Shown piece by piece: positions 38,372 to 47,941 of a stretch of DNA of 64,000 nt. Made by a program: the position numbers and the translations under genes. Position 1 is the stretch's first letter; the number at the start of each line of letters is the position of its first letter. Source of the DNA: JACVRW01 sp963846505 (lineage in GTDB: Bacteria; Actinomycetota; Thermoleophilia; Solirubrobacterales; Thermoleophilaceae); contig CAWJWD010000007.1 in assembly GCA_963846505.1 (NCBI GenBank), forward strand, positions 372,001 through 436,000. The letters are read 5' to 3'. The notes below the pieces were generated by a model. That model searched no databases. It saw nothing but the letters and a program-made list of their open reading frames with translations, and was not told where the DNA came from.

Positions 38372-39844
38372 ATGACGGTCACCAGCCCCGCGGGCGTGCG
38401 AACGCTGCGCAACTACGTCGGCGGCCAGTGGCGCGAGAGCGCAGCGGCCGGAGCGCTGGAGAGTCGCAATCCAGCGACGGGGGAGCCGTTGGCCCAGGTT
38501 CCGCTGTCGACGGCTGCCGACGTCGACGCGGCGGTGCAGGCGGCCCGTGCCGCCTTCCCCGCCTGGCGCGAGACCTCGCCGCTCGTGCGCGCCCGCGCGC
38601 TGTTCGTGCTGCGCGACGTGCTCGACCGCGAGCGCGAGCAGCTGGCGCGGATCGTGACCATGGACATGGGCAAGACCTTCGACGACGCGCTCGGCGAGGT
38701 CGGACGCGGCATCGAGTCGATCGAGATGGCGTGCGGCGCGCCCTCGCTGCTCAAGGGCGAGAACCTCGAGGGCGTGGCACGCGGGCTCGACGTCGAGCTG
38801 GTGCGCCAGCCCGTCGGCGTGGTGGCGGCGATCACGCCGTTCAACTTCCCGGCCATGATCCCGCTCTGGTTCCTGCCCTACGCGCTCGCCTGCGGCAACG
38901 CGTTCGTGCTCAAGCCGTCCGAGCAGGACCCGCTGGCCTCCGAGCGGATCGTCGAGCTGATCGACTGCATCGAGGAGATCCCGCCCGGCGTCGTCAACCT
39001 CGTGCACGGCGGGCGCGACGCCGTCGACGGGCTGCTCGACCACGAGCAGGTCGACGCGATCTCGTTCGTCGGCTCGGCGCGGACGGCGCGCTACGTCTAC
39101 TCCCGCGCCGCCGAGAACGGCAAGCGCGTGCAGGCGCTCGGCGGCGCCAAGAACGCGATGGTCGTGATGCCCGACGCCGACCCGAAGCTGATGACCGGCG
39201 GGGTGACGAGCTCGGCCTTCGGGGCGGCGGGCCAACGCTGCCTGGCGGGCTCGCTGGCGGTGCTCGTGGGCACGCCGGAGCAGCAGGACCGCTCGCGCGA
39301 CCTGATCGTCGAGGCGGCACGCGCCATGCGCACCGGCGACGGCGCCGATCCCGAGACCGACGTCTGTCCGCTGGTGACGCCGGCCGCGCGCGAGCGCGTC
39401 GAGGGCGAGCTCGAGGCGGCGCTGGCCGACGGCGTCGAGCTCGTGCTCGACGGTCGCCGCGACGGCGGCTCCGGCGGCGCCGAGCTCGGGCCGACGATCG
39501 TCGACCGCGCCCCGGCCGGCAGCCGCGTCGTGTCCGACGAGCTGTTCGGCCCGCTGCTGACGCTCGTGCGCGTGCCCGACCTCGAGACCGCGATCGAGCA
39601 GGTCAACGCGAGCCGCTACGGCAACGCCTCGGTGATCTTCACCGGCTCGGGCGGCGCCGCGCGCGCCTACCGTTACGGGGTGCAGGCCGGGATGGTGGGC
39701 ATCAACGTCGGCGTTGCGGCGCCGGTCGCCTGGTTCCCGTTCGCCGGTTGGAAGGACTCGTTCGATGGCGACCTGCACGCCAACGGCATGGATGCGGTGG
39801 ACTTCTACACCCGCAAGAAGGTGGTGACGTCGAGATGGAGCTGA
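38372..39844 (+). CDS. (methylmalonate-)semialdehyde dehydrogenase
   Basis: 490 residues, aldehyde dehydrogenase superfamily. Features: NPATGEPLAQVPLSTAADVD, GVVAAITPFNFPAMIPLWF, LGGAKNAMVVMPDADPKLM and catalytic Cys290 in GQRCLAG. The PFNFPAMIP, GAKNAMVVMPDAD and lack of the usual catalytic Glu motif (ELGGK replaced by LGGAK) match MmsA-type acylating (CoA-dependent) enzymes. With a beta-alanine-type aminotransferase next door, malonate semialdehyde is a reasonable substrate. The stop overlaps the next start by 10 nt. Confidence 0.85.
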   Translation: MTVTSPAGVRTLRNYVGGQWRESAAAGALESRNPATGEPLAQVPLSTAADVDAAVQAARAAFPAWRETSPLVRARALFVLRDVLDREREQLARIVTMDMGKTFDDALGEVGRGIESIEMACGAPSLLKGENLEGVARGLDVELVRQPVGVVAAITPFNFPAMIPLWFLPYALACGNAFVLKPSEQDPLASERIVELIDCIEEIPPGVVNLVHGGRDAVDGLLDHEQVDAISFVGSARTARYVYSRAAENGKRVQALGGAKNAMVVMPDADPKLMTGGVTSSAFGAAGQRCLAGSLAVLVGTPEQQDRSRDLIVEAARAMRTGDGADPETDVCPLVTPAARERVEGELEAALADGVELVLDGRRDGGSGGAELGPTIVDRAPAGSRVVSDELFGPLLTLVRVPDLETAIEQVNASRYGNASVIFTGSGGAARAYRYGVQAGMVGINVGVAAPVAWFPFAGWKDSFDGDLHANGMDAVDFYTRKKVVTSRWS

Positions 39845-41229
39845 GCCACGACGGCCTGCAGCGGGCCGCACACGACCATCTGCTGCTGCACTTCTCCCGC
39901 AACGGCGCGTTCGGACCCGGCCGCGGCGAGCTGCTGGTGCTCGACCGCGGCGAGGGCTGCCACGTCTGGGACACCCATGGCCGCCGCTACGTCGACGGGC
40001 TCTCGAGCCTGTTCTGCTGCCAGCTCGGCTACTCCTACGGCGCCGAGATGGCCGAGGCGGCGCGCGAGCAGCTCGTCAAGCTGCCGTTCAACACCAACTG
40101 GGCCACCGCCCACCCGGCCTCGATCGAGCTGGCCGAGCGCGTCGCGGGCATCGCGCCCGCCGGCATGGAGCACGTCTTCTTCACCAGCGGCGGCTCGGAG
40201 GCGGTCGAATCCGCCTGGAAGCTCGTACGCCAGTACCACCTGGCCAACGGCGAGCCGGAGCGGCGCAAGGCGATCGCCCGCCGCACCGCCTACCACGGCG
40301 TCACGCTGGGGGCGCTGTCCTTCACGGGCGTCGAGCCGTTCCGCGAGCCGTTCGGCCCGCCCGCGGTGCCCACCCGCCACGTCTCCAACACGAACGCGTT
40401 CCGCTCGCCGCTGCAGGGTGCCGAGCTGACCCGCGCGCTGCTCGACGAGTTCGAACAGGCGCTGCTGGCCGAGGGTCCGGAGACGGTGGCGATGATCATC
40501 GCCGAGCCGGTGCAGAACGCCGGCGGCTGCTTCGTGCCGCCCGAGGGCTACTGGCAGGGGCTGCGCGAGCTCGCCGACCGGCACGGCATCCTGCTCGTCG
40601 CCGACGAGGTGATCACCGGCTTCGGCCGCCTGGGCGAGTGGCTGGGCGTGCACGAGTACGACGCCCGCCCCGATCTGATCACGGTCGCCAAGGGCCTGAC
40701 GGCCGCCCACGCGCCGATGGGCGCCGTGATCGTCTCCGAGCGCGTGGCCGCACCGCTCTACGAGGCCGACCGCACGTTGCTGCACGGCATCACCTTCGCC
40801 GGCCATCCGCTGGCGGCCGCGATCGCGCTGAAGTCGATGGAGATCTTCGAGCGCGACCGCGTGCTGGAGAACGTGCGCGCGCTCGAAGGGCACCTGGCCG
40901 AGCGGCTCGAGCAGCTGCGCGCGCTGCCGATCGTGGGCGACGTGCGCGGGACCGGCTTCTTCTGGGCGCTGGAGCTGGTGCGCGACGCCGACGGCACGGC
41001 GTTCGAGGCGGAGGACAAGCAGCGGCTGGTGAAGGGCTTCATGCCCGGCCGGCTGCTCGAGGCCGGCCTGATCGCGCGCGCCGACGACCGCCAGGACGCC
41101 GTCGTGCAGCTGGCGCCGCCGCTGGTCGCCGACGCCGAGGTGCTCGACGAGATCGTCGACGCGCTGGCGAGCGTGCTCGAGGACGCGGGCGCCTACATGG
41201 GCGTCGGCAGCGGCGCGGCGGTCGCCTAG
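39835..41229 (+). CDS. class III (omega) aminotransferase
   Basis: PLP enzyme of 464 residues. WDTHGRRYVDGLSSLFCCQLG start, FFTSGGSEAVESAWKLVRQY, AYHGVTLGALSFTG, LLVADEVITGFGRLG (cofactor Asp) and Schiff-base Lys286 in TVAKGLTAA. It is closest in style to beta-alanine/putrescine:pyruvate transaminases. Works upstream of the semialdehyde dehydrogenase: amine to semialdehyde to acid or acyl-CoA. ATG 39835 lies inside the previous gene's last codons. Confidence 0.88.
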   Translation: MELSHDGLQRAAHDHLLLHFSRNGAFGPGRGELLVLDRGEGCHVWDTHGRRYVDGLSSLFCCQLGYSYGAEMAEAAREQLVKLPFNTNWATAHPASIELAERVAGIAPAGMEHVFFTSGGSEAVESAWKLVRQYHLANGEPERRKAIARRTAYHGVTLGALSFTGVEPFREPFGPPAVPTRHVSNTNAFRSPLQGAELTRALLDEFEQALLAEGPETVAMIIAEPVQNAGGCFVPPEGYWQGLRELADRHGILLVADEVITGFGRLGEWLGVHEYDARPDLITVAKGLTAAHAPMGAVIVSERVAAPLYEADRTLLHGITFAGHPLAAAIALKSMEIFERDRVLENVRALEGHLAERLEQLRALPIVGDVRGTGFFWALELVRDADGTAFEAEDKQRLVKGFMPGRLLEAGLIARADDRQDAVVQLAPPLVADAEVLDEIVDALASVLEDAGAYMGVGSGAAVA

Positions 41230-41234
41230 CCTCG

Positions 41235-42623
41235 GTGCCCGGCTGGGAGGAGGCCGAGCCGCGGGTCTTCTGGCTCGACTCGCCGCTGGCGCCCGAGCCG
41301 CTGGCGCCGCTCGAGGGCGCAGCCGAGGCCGACCTGGCGATCGTCGGCGGCGGCTTCACCGGGCTCTGGGCCGCCCTGGCGGCCAAGGAGCGTGACCTGG
41401 GCCGCGAGGTGGTGCTGCTCGAGGGCGGGCGGATCGGCGCGGCGGCCAGCGGCCGCAACGGCGGCTTCGTCGACGCGTCGCTGACGCACGGGATCGGCAA
41501 CGGCGCCGCGCACTTCCCGGAGGAGCTCGAGCGGCTGACGACGCTCGGCCGCGAGAACTTCGCCGCGATCGAGGCCACGCTGCGACGCCACGAGATCGAC
41601 GCCGGCTGGGAGCGCACCGACCAGCTCACGGTCGCCACGCGTCCGCACGAGCTGCCCTGGCTGCAGGAGGACGTCGAGCTGCTGCAGGCCGCGGGGGAGC
41701 AGGCGCGGCTGCTCGACGCCGAGCAGCTGCGCGCCGAGATCGACTCCCCGACCTACCTCGGCGCCGGCGCCCAGTGCTCGAACGTCGCGTTGGTCGACCC
41801 CGCCAGGCTGGCCTGGGGCCTGCTGCGCGCCGTGCGCGCGGCCGGGGTGCGCGTGCACGAGCACACGCACGCGACCGGACTGCGCCGTGAGGGGCGGGGC
41901 GTGCGGCTGACCACCGACGGGGGCGCGTGCCTCGACGCGTCCGCGGTCGTGCTGGCGACCAACGCCTTCCCGCCGCTCGTACGTGCGATCCGCCGCTACG
42001 TCGTGCCGGTCTACGACTACGTGCTCGTGACCGAGCGGCTCGCGCCCGCTCAGCGCGAGGCGCTCGGGTGGCGTGCCCGCCAAGGCGTCAGCGACGCCGG
42101 CAACCGCTTCCACTACTACCGCCTGACCGCCGACGATCGCATCCTCTGGGGCGGCTTCGACGCGATCTACCACTACCGCAACGGCGTGGGGGCGGAGCTC
42201 GAGCAGCGCCCGGAGTCGTTTGCGCTGCTCGAGCGCCACTTTCGCGAGACGTTCCCGCAGCTCGGGCAGCTCGGCTTCAGCCATCGCTGGGGCGGTGCGA
42301 TCGACACCTCCACGCGCTTCTGCGCCACCTTCGGGACGGCGCTCGGCGGCCGCGCCGCCTACGCCGTGGGCTACACCGGCCTCGGCGTGGCGGCCAGCCG
42401 CTTCGGCGCGCGGGTGGCGCTCGACCTGCTCCACGGCGGCGCCAGCGAGCTGACCGGGCTGCGCATGGTGCGCCGCCGGCCGATCCCGTTCCCGCCCGAG
42501 CCGCTGCGCTGGGCGTCGATCGAGGTCACGCAGCGGGCGCTCGCGCGCGCCGACGAGCGCGGTGGGCGCCGCGGACCGTGGCTGCGCCTGCTCGACGCGG
42601 TCGGCGCCGGCTTCGACAGCTGA
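41235..42623 (+). CDS. FAD-dependent amine oxidase-like protein (DAO / PuuB-like)
   Basis: 462 residues. FAD fold DLAIVGGGFTGLWAALAAKE, then ASGRNGGFVDASLTHG, typical of gamma-glutamylputrescine oxidase and other DAO-family enzymes. C-terminal GRAAYAVGYTGLGVAASRF is the second flavin motif. Probably oxidises an amine in the same route as the neighbouring aminotransferase; polyamine or amino-acid substrate is inference. GTG start 5 nt after the upstream stop. Confidence 0.85.
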   Translation: MPGWEEAEPRVFWLDSPLAPEPLAPLEGAAEADLAIVGGGFTGLWAALAAKERDLGREVVLLEGGRIGAAASGRNGGFVDASLTHGIGNGAAHFPEELERLTTLGRENFAAIEATLRRHEIDAGWERTDQLTVATRPHELPWLQEDVELLQAAGEQARLLDAEQLRAEIDSPTYLGAGAQCSNVALVDPARLAWGLLRAVRAAGVRVHEHTHATGLRREGRGVRLTTDGGACLDASAVVLATNAFPPLVRAIRRYVVPVYDYVLVTERLAPAQREALGWRARQGVSDAGNRFHYYRLTADDRILWGGFDAIYHYRNGVGAELEQRPESFALLERHFRETFPQLGQLGFSHRWGGAIDTSTRFCATFGTALGGRAAYAVGYTGLGVAASRFGARVALDLLHGGASELTGLRMVRRRPIPFPPEPLRWASIEVTQRALARADERGGRRGPWLRLLDAVGAGFDS

Positions 42624-42660
42624 TGCGCCGCCTCCCGGAGGAATAGCCTGCCGGGGCCGG

Positions 42661-44544
42661 ATGGCGGAGTACAGGCCCAAGAACCAAGGACTGGAGCGGG
42701 TGCTCGGCACCGGCTCGCTGTTCGCGACCGCCTACGGCAACGTCGGCAGCTCGATCTACTACGCGCTCGGCCTGGTGGCGATCTACGCCGCCGGCATGAC
42801 GCCGGTCGTGTTCGTGATCGCCGGCCTGATCTTCGCCGCCACCGCCGCCACCTACGCCGAGGCGACGACGATGTACCCGGAGGCCGGCGGCTCCTCGAGC
42901 TTCGCCCGCCGCGCCTTCAACGAGTTCTGGTCCTTCTTCGCGGCCTGGGGCCAGATGCTCACCTACATCATCACGATCTCGATCTCGGCCTTCTTCGTCC
43001 CGCACTACCTGGCCGTGTTCTGGGAGCCGCTCGGCGAGAGCCCGGGCGACATCGTCGGAGGCATCGTGGTGGTCGTCCTGCTGGGGGCGATCAACATCGT
43101 CGGCGTCAAGGAGTCGGCGGGGGTCAACGTCTTCTTCGCCGTCGCGGACTTCATGACGCAGGTGGTGCTGGTCGTGGTCGGCGCGGTGCTCGTGCTCGAC
43201 CCGGACCTGCTCGTGCGCCAGGTCGACTTCGGCACCACGCCGACGCTCGGCGACTTCCTGATCGCGATCCCGGTCGCGATGGTGGCCTACACCGGCATCG
43301 AGACGGTCTCGAACATGGCCGAGGAGGCCAAGGACTACGGCAAGACGATCCCCCGCGGGATCGGACTCGTGGTCGGCGCCGTGGCGGTGATCTACACCTT
43401 CCTGCCGGCCGTGGCGCTGTCGGCGATGCCGGTCAAGGACGGCCAGACGATCCTGGCGCTGTCCAAGGAGGAGGGCGGCTACGCCGACGACCCGATCCTC
43501 GGCGTGGTCGAGAACATGGACCTCGGCTCGCTCCAGCACCCCGCCGAGATCTACGTCGGCATCCTCGCCGCGACGATCCTCTTCATCGCCACCAACGCCG
43601 GCATCATCGGCGTCTCGCGGCTGAGCTACTCGATGGGCCAGCACCGCCAGCTGCCGGAGCTGCTGCGTTCGCTGCATCCGCGCTTTCGCACGCCCTACGT
43701 CGCGATCGCGCTGTTCGGGCTGATCGCCTGCGTGGCGATCCTGCCGGGCCAGGCCGACTTCCTCGGCGTCATCTACGCCTTCGGGGCGATGCTCTCGTTC
43801 ACGATGGCGCACATCGCGGTCACGCGCCTGCGCTTCACGCAGGCCGACCACGAACGGCCCTGGCGCGGCCCCGGCAACCTGCGCCTGCGCGGGGGCGATC
43901 TGCCGCTGTTCGCCGTCTTCGGCGGCTTCGGCACCGGCGCCGCGCTGATCGTGGCCACGGTGCTCGACCTGCGCGTGCTCGTCTCGGGCGCGCTCTGGCT
44001 GGCGCTGGGCTGTCTGATCTACGTCGTCTACCGCAGACGTCAGGGGCTGCCGCTGACCGAGACGGTGAAGATCGTGATGCCCCAGCCGGTGGTCGAGCAC
44101 GAGGTCGAGTACCAGTCCGTGCTGGTCGCCTTCGAGGAGGGCAACTACTCCGGCGAGGCGGTCGCGATGGCGGCCCGGCTGGCCGCCCAGCGCCGGCGCG
44201 GCATCCACGTGCTGGTGACGATCACCGTGCCGCCGAACTCGCCGATCGACGCCATCCTGCCCGAGCAGGAGGCCAATGCCCAGTCGATGATCGACTCGGC
44301 GCGCGTGCGCGGCGGCAGGCGCGTGACCGGGCACTGGGAGAAGGTGCGACCCGGCCAGGCGGGCCGCCGGATCGTCGAGGAGGCGCGCGAGATCGACGCG
44401 CGCGCGATCGTGATGTCGCTGCCGCCGCGGCGCACCGGCATGTCCCTGTTCGGCAGGACGATCGAGACCGTGCTGACCGAGCGGCCGGCACGGGTCATCA
44501 TCGACTCGTCGCGTGGGCGCGACGAGGCGGAGACGCCGGCCTGA
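42661..44544 (+). CDS. APC-superfamily permease with C-terminal USP-like domain (1)
   Basis: 627 residues. About 12 membrane segments (residues 15-455) with an APC core: GTGSLFATAYGNVGSSIYYA and YAEATTMYPEAGGSSSFARR. A C-terminal cytosolic universal-stress-protein-like domain follows (about 475-620: YQSVLVAFEEGNYSGEAVAM, ARAIVMSLPP, RPARVIIDSS). The substrate may be an amino acid or amine from the preceding catabolic genes, or K+, since some APC-type transporters with such tails (KimA) import K+. TrkA/RCK genes follow 2.3 kb later. Confidence 0.85.
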   Translation: MAEYRPKNQGLERVLGTGSLFATAYGNVGSSIYYALGLVAIYAAGMTPVVFVIAGLIFAATAATYAEATTMYPEAGGSSSFARRAFNEFWSFFAAWGQMLTYIITISISAFFVPHYLAVFWEPLGESPGDIVGGIVVVVLLGAINIVGVKESAGVNVFFAVADFMTQVVLVVVGAVLVLDPDLLVRQVDFGTTPTLGDFLIAIPVAMVAYTGIETVSNMAEEAKDYGKTIPRGIGLVVGAVAVIYTFLPAVALSAMPVKDGQTILALSKEEGGYADDPILGVVENMDLGSLQHPAEIYVGILAATILFIATNAGIIGVSRLSYSMGQHRQLPELLRSLHPRFRTPYVAIALFGLIACVAILPGQADFLGVIYAFGAMLSFTMAHIAVTRLRFTQADHERPWRGPGNLRLRGGDLPLFAVFGGFGTGAALIVATVLDLRVLVSGALWLALGCLIYVVYRRRQGLPLTETVKIVMPQPVVEHEVEYQSVLVAFEEGNYSGEAVAMAARLAAQRRRGIHVLVTITVPPNSPIDAILPEQEANAQSMIDSARVRGGRRVTGHWEKVRPGQAGRRIVEEAREIDARAIVMSLPPRRTGMSLFGRTIETVLTERPARVIIDSSRGRDEAETPA

Positions 44545-44574
44545 GCGGCGGCGTCGAGGACTACGATCCCTGAC

Positions 44575-44772
44575 GTGCAGCGGGCTCGGCTTGCGTCCAC
44601 GGTGGCTCTCAACGGGGCGCTCCTCGTGCTTGGCCTGACCATGCTCGTGTTGGCGTTGGCGCGCGGGGGCGGGGCGCTTGCGCTGGGCACGATCGTCGGC
44701 GTGCTGTTCGCAGGGCTCGGCGCCGGCCGGCTGTGGCTGGCGCTGCGCGGCGTTGCGGGCGGGTCGGGGTGA
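44575..44772 (+). CDS. small two-helix membrane protein
   Basis: 65 residues, GTG start. Two hydrophobic segments (STVALNGALLVLGLTMLVLA and ALGTIVGVLFAGLGAGRLWL) joined by a short Gly/Arg loop. The stop overlaps the next permease start by 4 nt (GTGA), the main argument that it is real. Could be an accessory subunit of that transporter; no family recognised. Confidence 0.5.
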   Translation: MQRARLASTVALNGALLVLGLTMLVLALARGGGALALGTIVGVLFAGLGAGRLWLALRGVAGGSG

Positions 44773-46784
44773 GCGAGGAGCAGGGGCGCGGGCGCCTGCC
44801 GGTCGCCGACCGCGCGCGCTCGCAGTTCAAGCGCGGCTCGCTGCTGGCCGAGCTGGCGGAGTCGCGCGTCATCCGCGGGCTCGGCGAGCCGGCGATCTTC
44901 ACGATCATCATCGGCGGCGTCGTCGCTTCGCTCTACGTCGCGCTCGGCGCGGTCGCCGAGGACGCGCTCGGGCTGACGCCGGTCGTGTTCCTGATCGCCG
45001 CCGTCTTCCTCGTCACGACGATCCTCACCTACGTCGAGGGCAGCTCGCTGCACACCGAGCGCGGCGGCGCCTCGACCTTCGCCCGCTACGCGTTCAACGA
45101 GCTCTGGAGCTTCATCGCGGGCTGGGCGATCGTGCTCGACTACATCATCGTGATGGCGATCGCGGCGATCGCGATCTCCGAGTACCTGACGGCCTTCTGG
45201 GGCGCGGCCGACGACACATGGCCGCAGATCGCGATCGTGGCGGCTGCGTTCGCGTTCGTGGCCTGGCAGAACGTGCGCGGCCTCAGCGCCGAGCGCATCG
45301 CCGGCATCCGGCGCCTCTCGCTCGTCGGCCTCGTCGTGCTCGCCGGCGTGGCGGCGATCGCGCTGGCGCAGTCGTTCGACCTCGGCACGCTCGGCGACTC
45401 GATCGAGCTCGGCAGCTCGCCGGGCTGGGAGAACGCGTTCTTCGCGATCGGCATCGCCACGATCGCGACGATCAGCGTCGAGGCGGCCTCGGGCCTGGCG
45501 GGCGAGGTACGCGTCGGGCGCCGGGGGCTGAAGCGGGTGGTGATCGCGAGCACGGTCGTCAGCGTCGTGCTGATGGTGGGCGTGTCGCTGGCGGCGCTGA
45601 CGGCCCTGCCGGTCGAGGACGGGGAGACCGAGCTCGTGACCGGCTGGCTCGAGGCGCCGTTGCTGGGCGTGGTCTCGACCTTCGATCCGGCCGTGCTGCG
45701 CGACGCGGCCCGCTACGTCGTCGGCGCGAGCGCGGCGACCCTGCTGCTGGCGGCGATGAACAGCCAGATGCTCGGGCTCGCGCGCCTGGGCTACTCGCTG
45801 GCGACCAACCGCCTGATCCCGAGCGCGGCCGGTCGTCTGCACCGTCGTCGCGGCACCCCGCACGTGGTGATCGGCGTGGCGTCGCTGATCGGCTTCGGGC
45901 TTGCGCTGTCGCGCGACATCGAGTTCCTCGCGGGCGTGTTCGCCTTCGGCGGGATGGTCACGTTCGCGCTCGCGCACCTCTCGATCGTGCGCCTGCGCTT
46001 CGTCGAGGCCAATCGGCCGAGCGCGTTCCGGATGCCGCTCTCGATCAAGGTGCGCGGCGGCAGCATCCCGCTGCCGGCCGCGGCGGGCGCGCTGCTGGCG
46101 ATCGGGGTCTGGGCCAGCGTCGTGATCCTGCACGACGGCGGCCGCTTCATCGGCGGGGCCTGGATGCTCGCCGGCCTGACGCTCTACGTCGTCTACCGCC
46201 GCGCGCAGGGCAAGCCGCTGACCAAGCGCTTCACGATCCCCGAGGAGGCGCTGCGCGAGGGACCCGAGCGCGAGTACGGCAGCATCCTCGTGCCGGTCTT
46301 CGGCGAGGAGATCGACGACGACATCGTCGGCACCGCCGGTCGGCTGGCCGCCGAGCACGGCGAGGAGGAGGAAGGCGGCGCGGTGCTCGAGGCGCTGTAC
46401 GTGTTCGAGATCCCGATGTCGCTGCCGATCGACGCGCGCGTGCCCGAGGAGCGCGTCAAGACGGCCAAGAAGGTGCTCGCCCGTGCCAAGGAGGTAGGGG
46501 AGGAGTACGAGGGCGTCGAGGTGGCCACGGCGATGGTGCGCGGCCGTTCGGCCGGACAGGCGATCGTCTCGGAGGCCAAGCGCCGCGGGGTCGAGGCGAT
46601 CGTGCTTGCGGCGGAGGAGCCGACGCGCACCAAGGGGGGCACGCGCCTAGGCGGCCGCGCCCGCACGCGCGACCGCTTCGTCGGCGAGACGACCCGCTAC
46701 GTGGTCGAGAAGGCACCCTGCACGGTGATCCTCACCGCTCCGGCCACCGACGGCGGCGAGCGGCACGGCGACGTGCAGTCCTAG
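44769..46784 (+). CDS. APC-superfamily permease with C-terminal USP-like domain (2)
   Basis: 671 residues, paralogous in layout to the first permease but diverged in sequence: VIRGLGEPAIFTIIIGGVVA, VEGSSLHTERGGASTFARYA, about 12 helices, then a USP-like tail (about 495-660: YGSILVPVFGEEIDDDIVGT, VEAIVLAAEE, APCTVILTAP). GTG start overlaps the small protein. Immediately followed by two TrkA-like genes, suggesting regulation of this carrier by RCK proteins. Confidence 0.85.
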   Translation: MSEEQGRGRLPVADRARSQFKRGSLLAELAESRVIRGLGEPAIFTIIIGGVVASLYVALGAVAEDALGLTPVVFLIAAVFLVTTILTYVEGSSLHTERGGASTFARYAFNELWSFIAGWAIVLDYIIVMAIAAIAISEYLTAFWGAADDTWPQIAIVAAAFAFVAWQNVRGLSAERIAGIRRLSLVGLVVLAGVAAIALAQSFDLGTLGDSIELGSSPGWENAFFAIGIATIATISVEAASGLAGEVRVGRRGLKRVVIASTVVSVVLMVGVSLAALTALPVEDGETELVTGWLEAPLLGVVSTFDPAVLRDAARYVVGASAATLLLAAMNSQMLGLARLGYSLATNRLIPSAAGRLHRRRGTPHVVIGVASLIGFGLALSRDIEFLAGVFAFGGMVTFALAHLSIVRLRFVEANRPSAFRMPLSIKVRGGSIPLPAAAGALLAIGVWASVVILHDGGRFIGGAWMLAGLTLYVVYRRAQGKPLTKRFTIPEEALREGPEREYGSILVPVFGEEIDDDIVGTAGRLAAEHGEEEEGGAVLEALYVFEIPMSLPIDARVPEERVKTAKKVLARAKEVGEEYEGVEVATAMVRGRSAGQAIVSEAKRRGVEAIVLAAEEPTRTKGGTRLGGRARTRDRFVGETTRYVVEKAPCTVILTAPATDGGERHGDVQS

Positions 46785-46808
46785 CGCTGCTGGGTAGAGT
46801 GGGAGCGG

Positions 46809-47255
46809 ATGTTCGTGCTGATCGTCGGATGCGGCCGAGTGGGGTCGGCAATCGCCAAGTCGATGCTCGCCGAGGGCCACGAGGTCTCGGTGCTCGACGA
46901 GGACCCCGAGGCCATCGCGCTGCTCAACCAGGGGCAGACCGAGAGCTGGGAGGACCGCGGGGGCCGCTTCACCGTCGGCACCGCGCTCGAGGTCGACGCG
47001 CTCGTCGAGGCCGGCATCGCCGAGGCGGACGCGTTCGTGGCCTCCACCGACGGCGACAACACCAACCTCGTGATCGCGCAGATCGCCAAGCGCCGCTACG
47101 AGGTCGAGCGCGTCGTCGTGCGCGTGCTCGACCCGCACCGCGCGCGCTGGTACGCCGAGCAGGGCTTGCAGACGGTCTGCCCGACGCAGACCGCGATCGA
47201 GCTGCTCGAGGCGGCGGTGCGCGGCGAGATCAGCTTCGAGGGCGTCTCGCGATGA
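46809..47255 (+). CDS. TrkA-N (RCK_N) protein, short form
   Basis: 148 residues. Rossmann NAD(H)-binding domain: MFVLIVGCGRVGSAIAKSML, VLDEDPEAIALL and ADAFVASTDGDNTNLVIAQIA. It ends right after the RCK_N fold, so it lacks the RCK_C (TrkA_C) ligand domain present in typical 220-residue homologues. Pairs with the downstream full-length TrkA, as CeoB/CeoC pair in mycobacteria (from memory). Confidence 0.88.
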   Translation: MFVLIVGCGRVGSAIAKSMLAEGHEVSVLDEDPEAIALLNQGQTESWEDRGGRFTVGTALEVDALVEAGIAEADAFVASTDGDNTNLVIAQIAKRRYEVERVVVRVLDPHRARWYAEQGLQTVCPTQTAIELLEAAVRGEISFEGVSR

Positions 47256-47262
47256 GGACCGC

Positions 47263-47938
47263 ATGTACGTCCTGATCGTCGGCGCCGGCAAGGTCGGCTG
47301 GAACCTCGCCCGCGAGCTGATCGGCAAGCGCCACGAGGTGACGGTCATCGAGGCCAACCAGCAGCGCTACGCGATCGTCGAGGAGGAGCTCGAGCACAGC
47401 GTCCACTACGGCGACGGTTCGGAGCTGTGGGTGCTCGAGCGCGCCGGCATCGAGCGCGCCGACCTCGTGATCGCCGTCACCGGCGACGACGAGGACAACA
47501 TCCTGATCTGCCAGGTGGCGCGCGAGAAGTACGGCGTCGCGCGCGTCGTCGCGCGCTGCAACAACCCGCGCAACCTGCAGCACTTCGAGCTGCTGGGCGC
47601 CAAGCCGGCGGTGTCGGCGACGGACCTGATCCTGCGCCTGATCGAGCACGAGGTGCCCAAGTACGGCTTGGTCCACCTGCTCGACCTGCCGGAGGAGCGG
47701 CTGGAGATCATCGAGCTCGAAGGTCTCCGAGCGCTGCAGCGCGGCCGGCCGTCCGGTGCGAGACCTCGGGTTGCCCGACGGCTCGCTCGTGATCTCGATC
47801 CTGCGCGACGGCGGCGGCTTCGTGCCGTCCGGCGAATCGGTGGTCCAAGCGGGCGACGAGGTGCTGATCGCGCTCGACGTCGCCCTCGAGGACGACGTCA
47901 CGGCGCTCTTCGCCGACCGCTCCAGCACGCCCGCCTAG
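47263..47938 (+). pseudogene. trkA: TrkA (RCK_N + RCK_C) protein, single frameshift
   Basis: Potassium-transport regulator. RCK_N at residues 1-140 (MYVLIVGAGKVGWNLARELI, GDDEDNILICQVAREKYGV, RCNNPRNLQHF), then RCK_C (VRDLGLPDGSLVISILRDGG, VQAGDEVLIALDV). The two parts lie in frames 1 and 2; one extra G near 47722 (gaa-G-gtc) separates them, and removing it gives a continuous 225-residue protein (IIELEVSERCSAAGRPVRDL). RCK_C is the domain that binds c-di-AMP in several bacteria, relevant to the riboswitch 1.3 kb downstream. Confidence 0.85.
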
Positions 47939-47941
47939 CTC

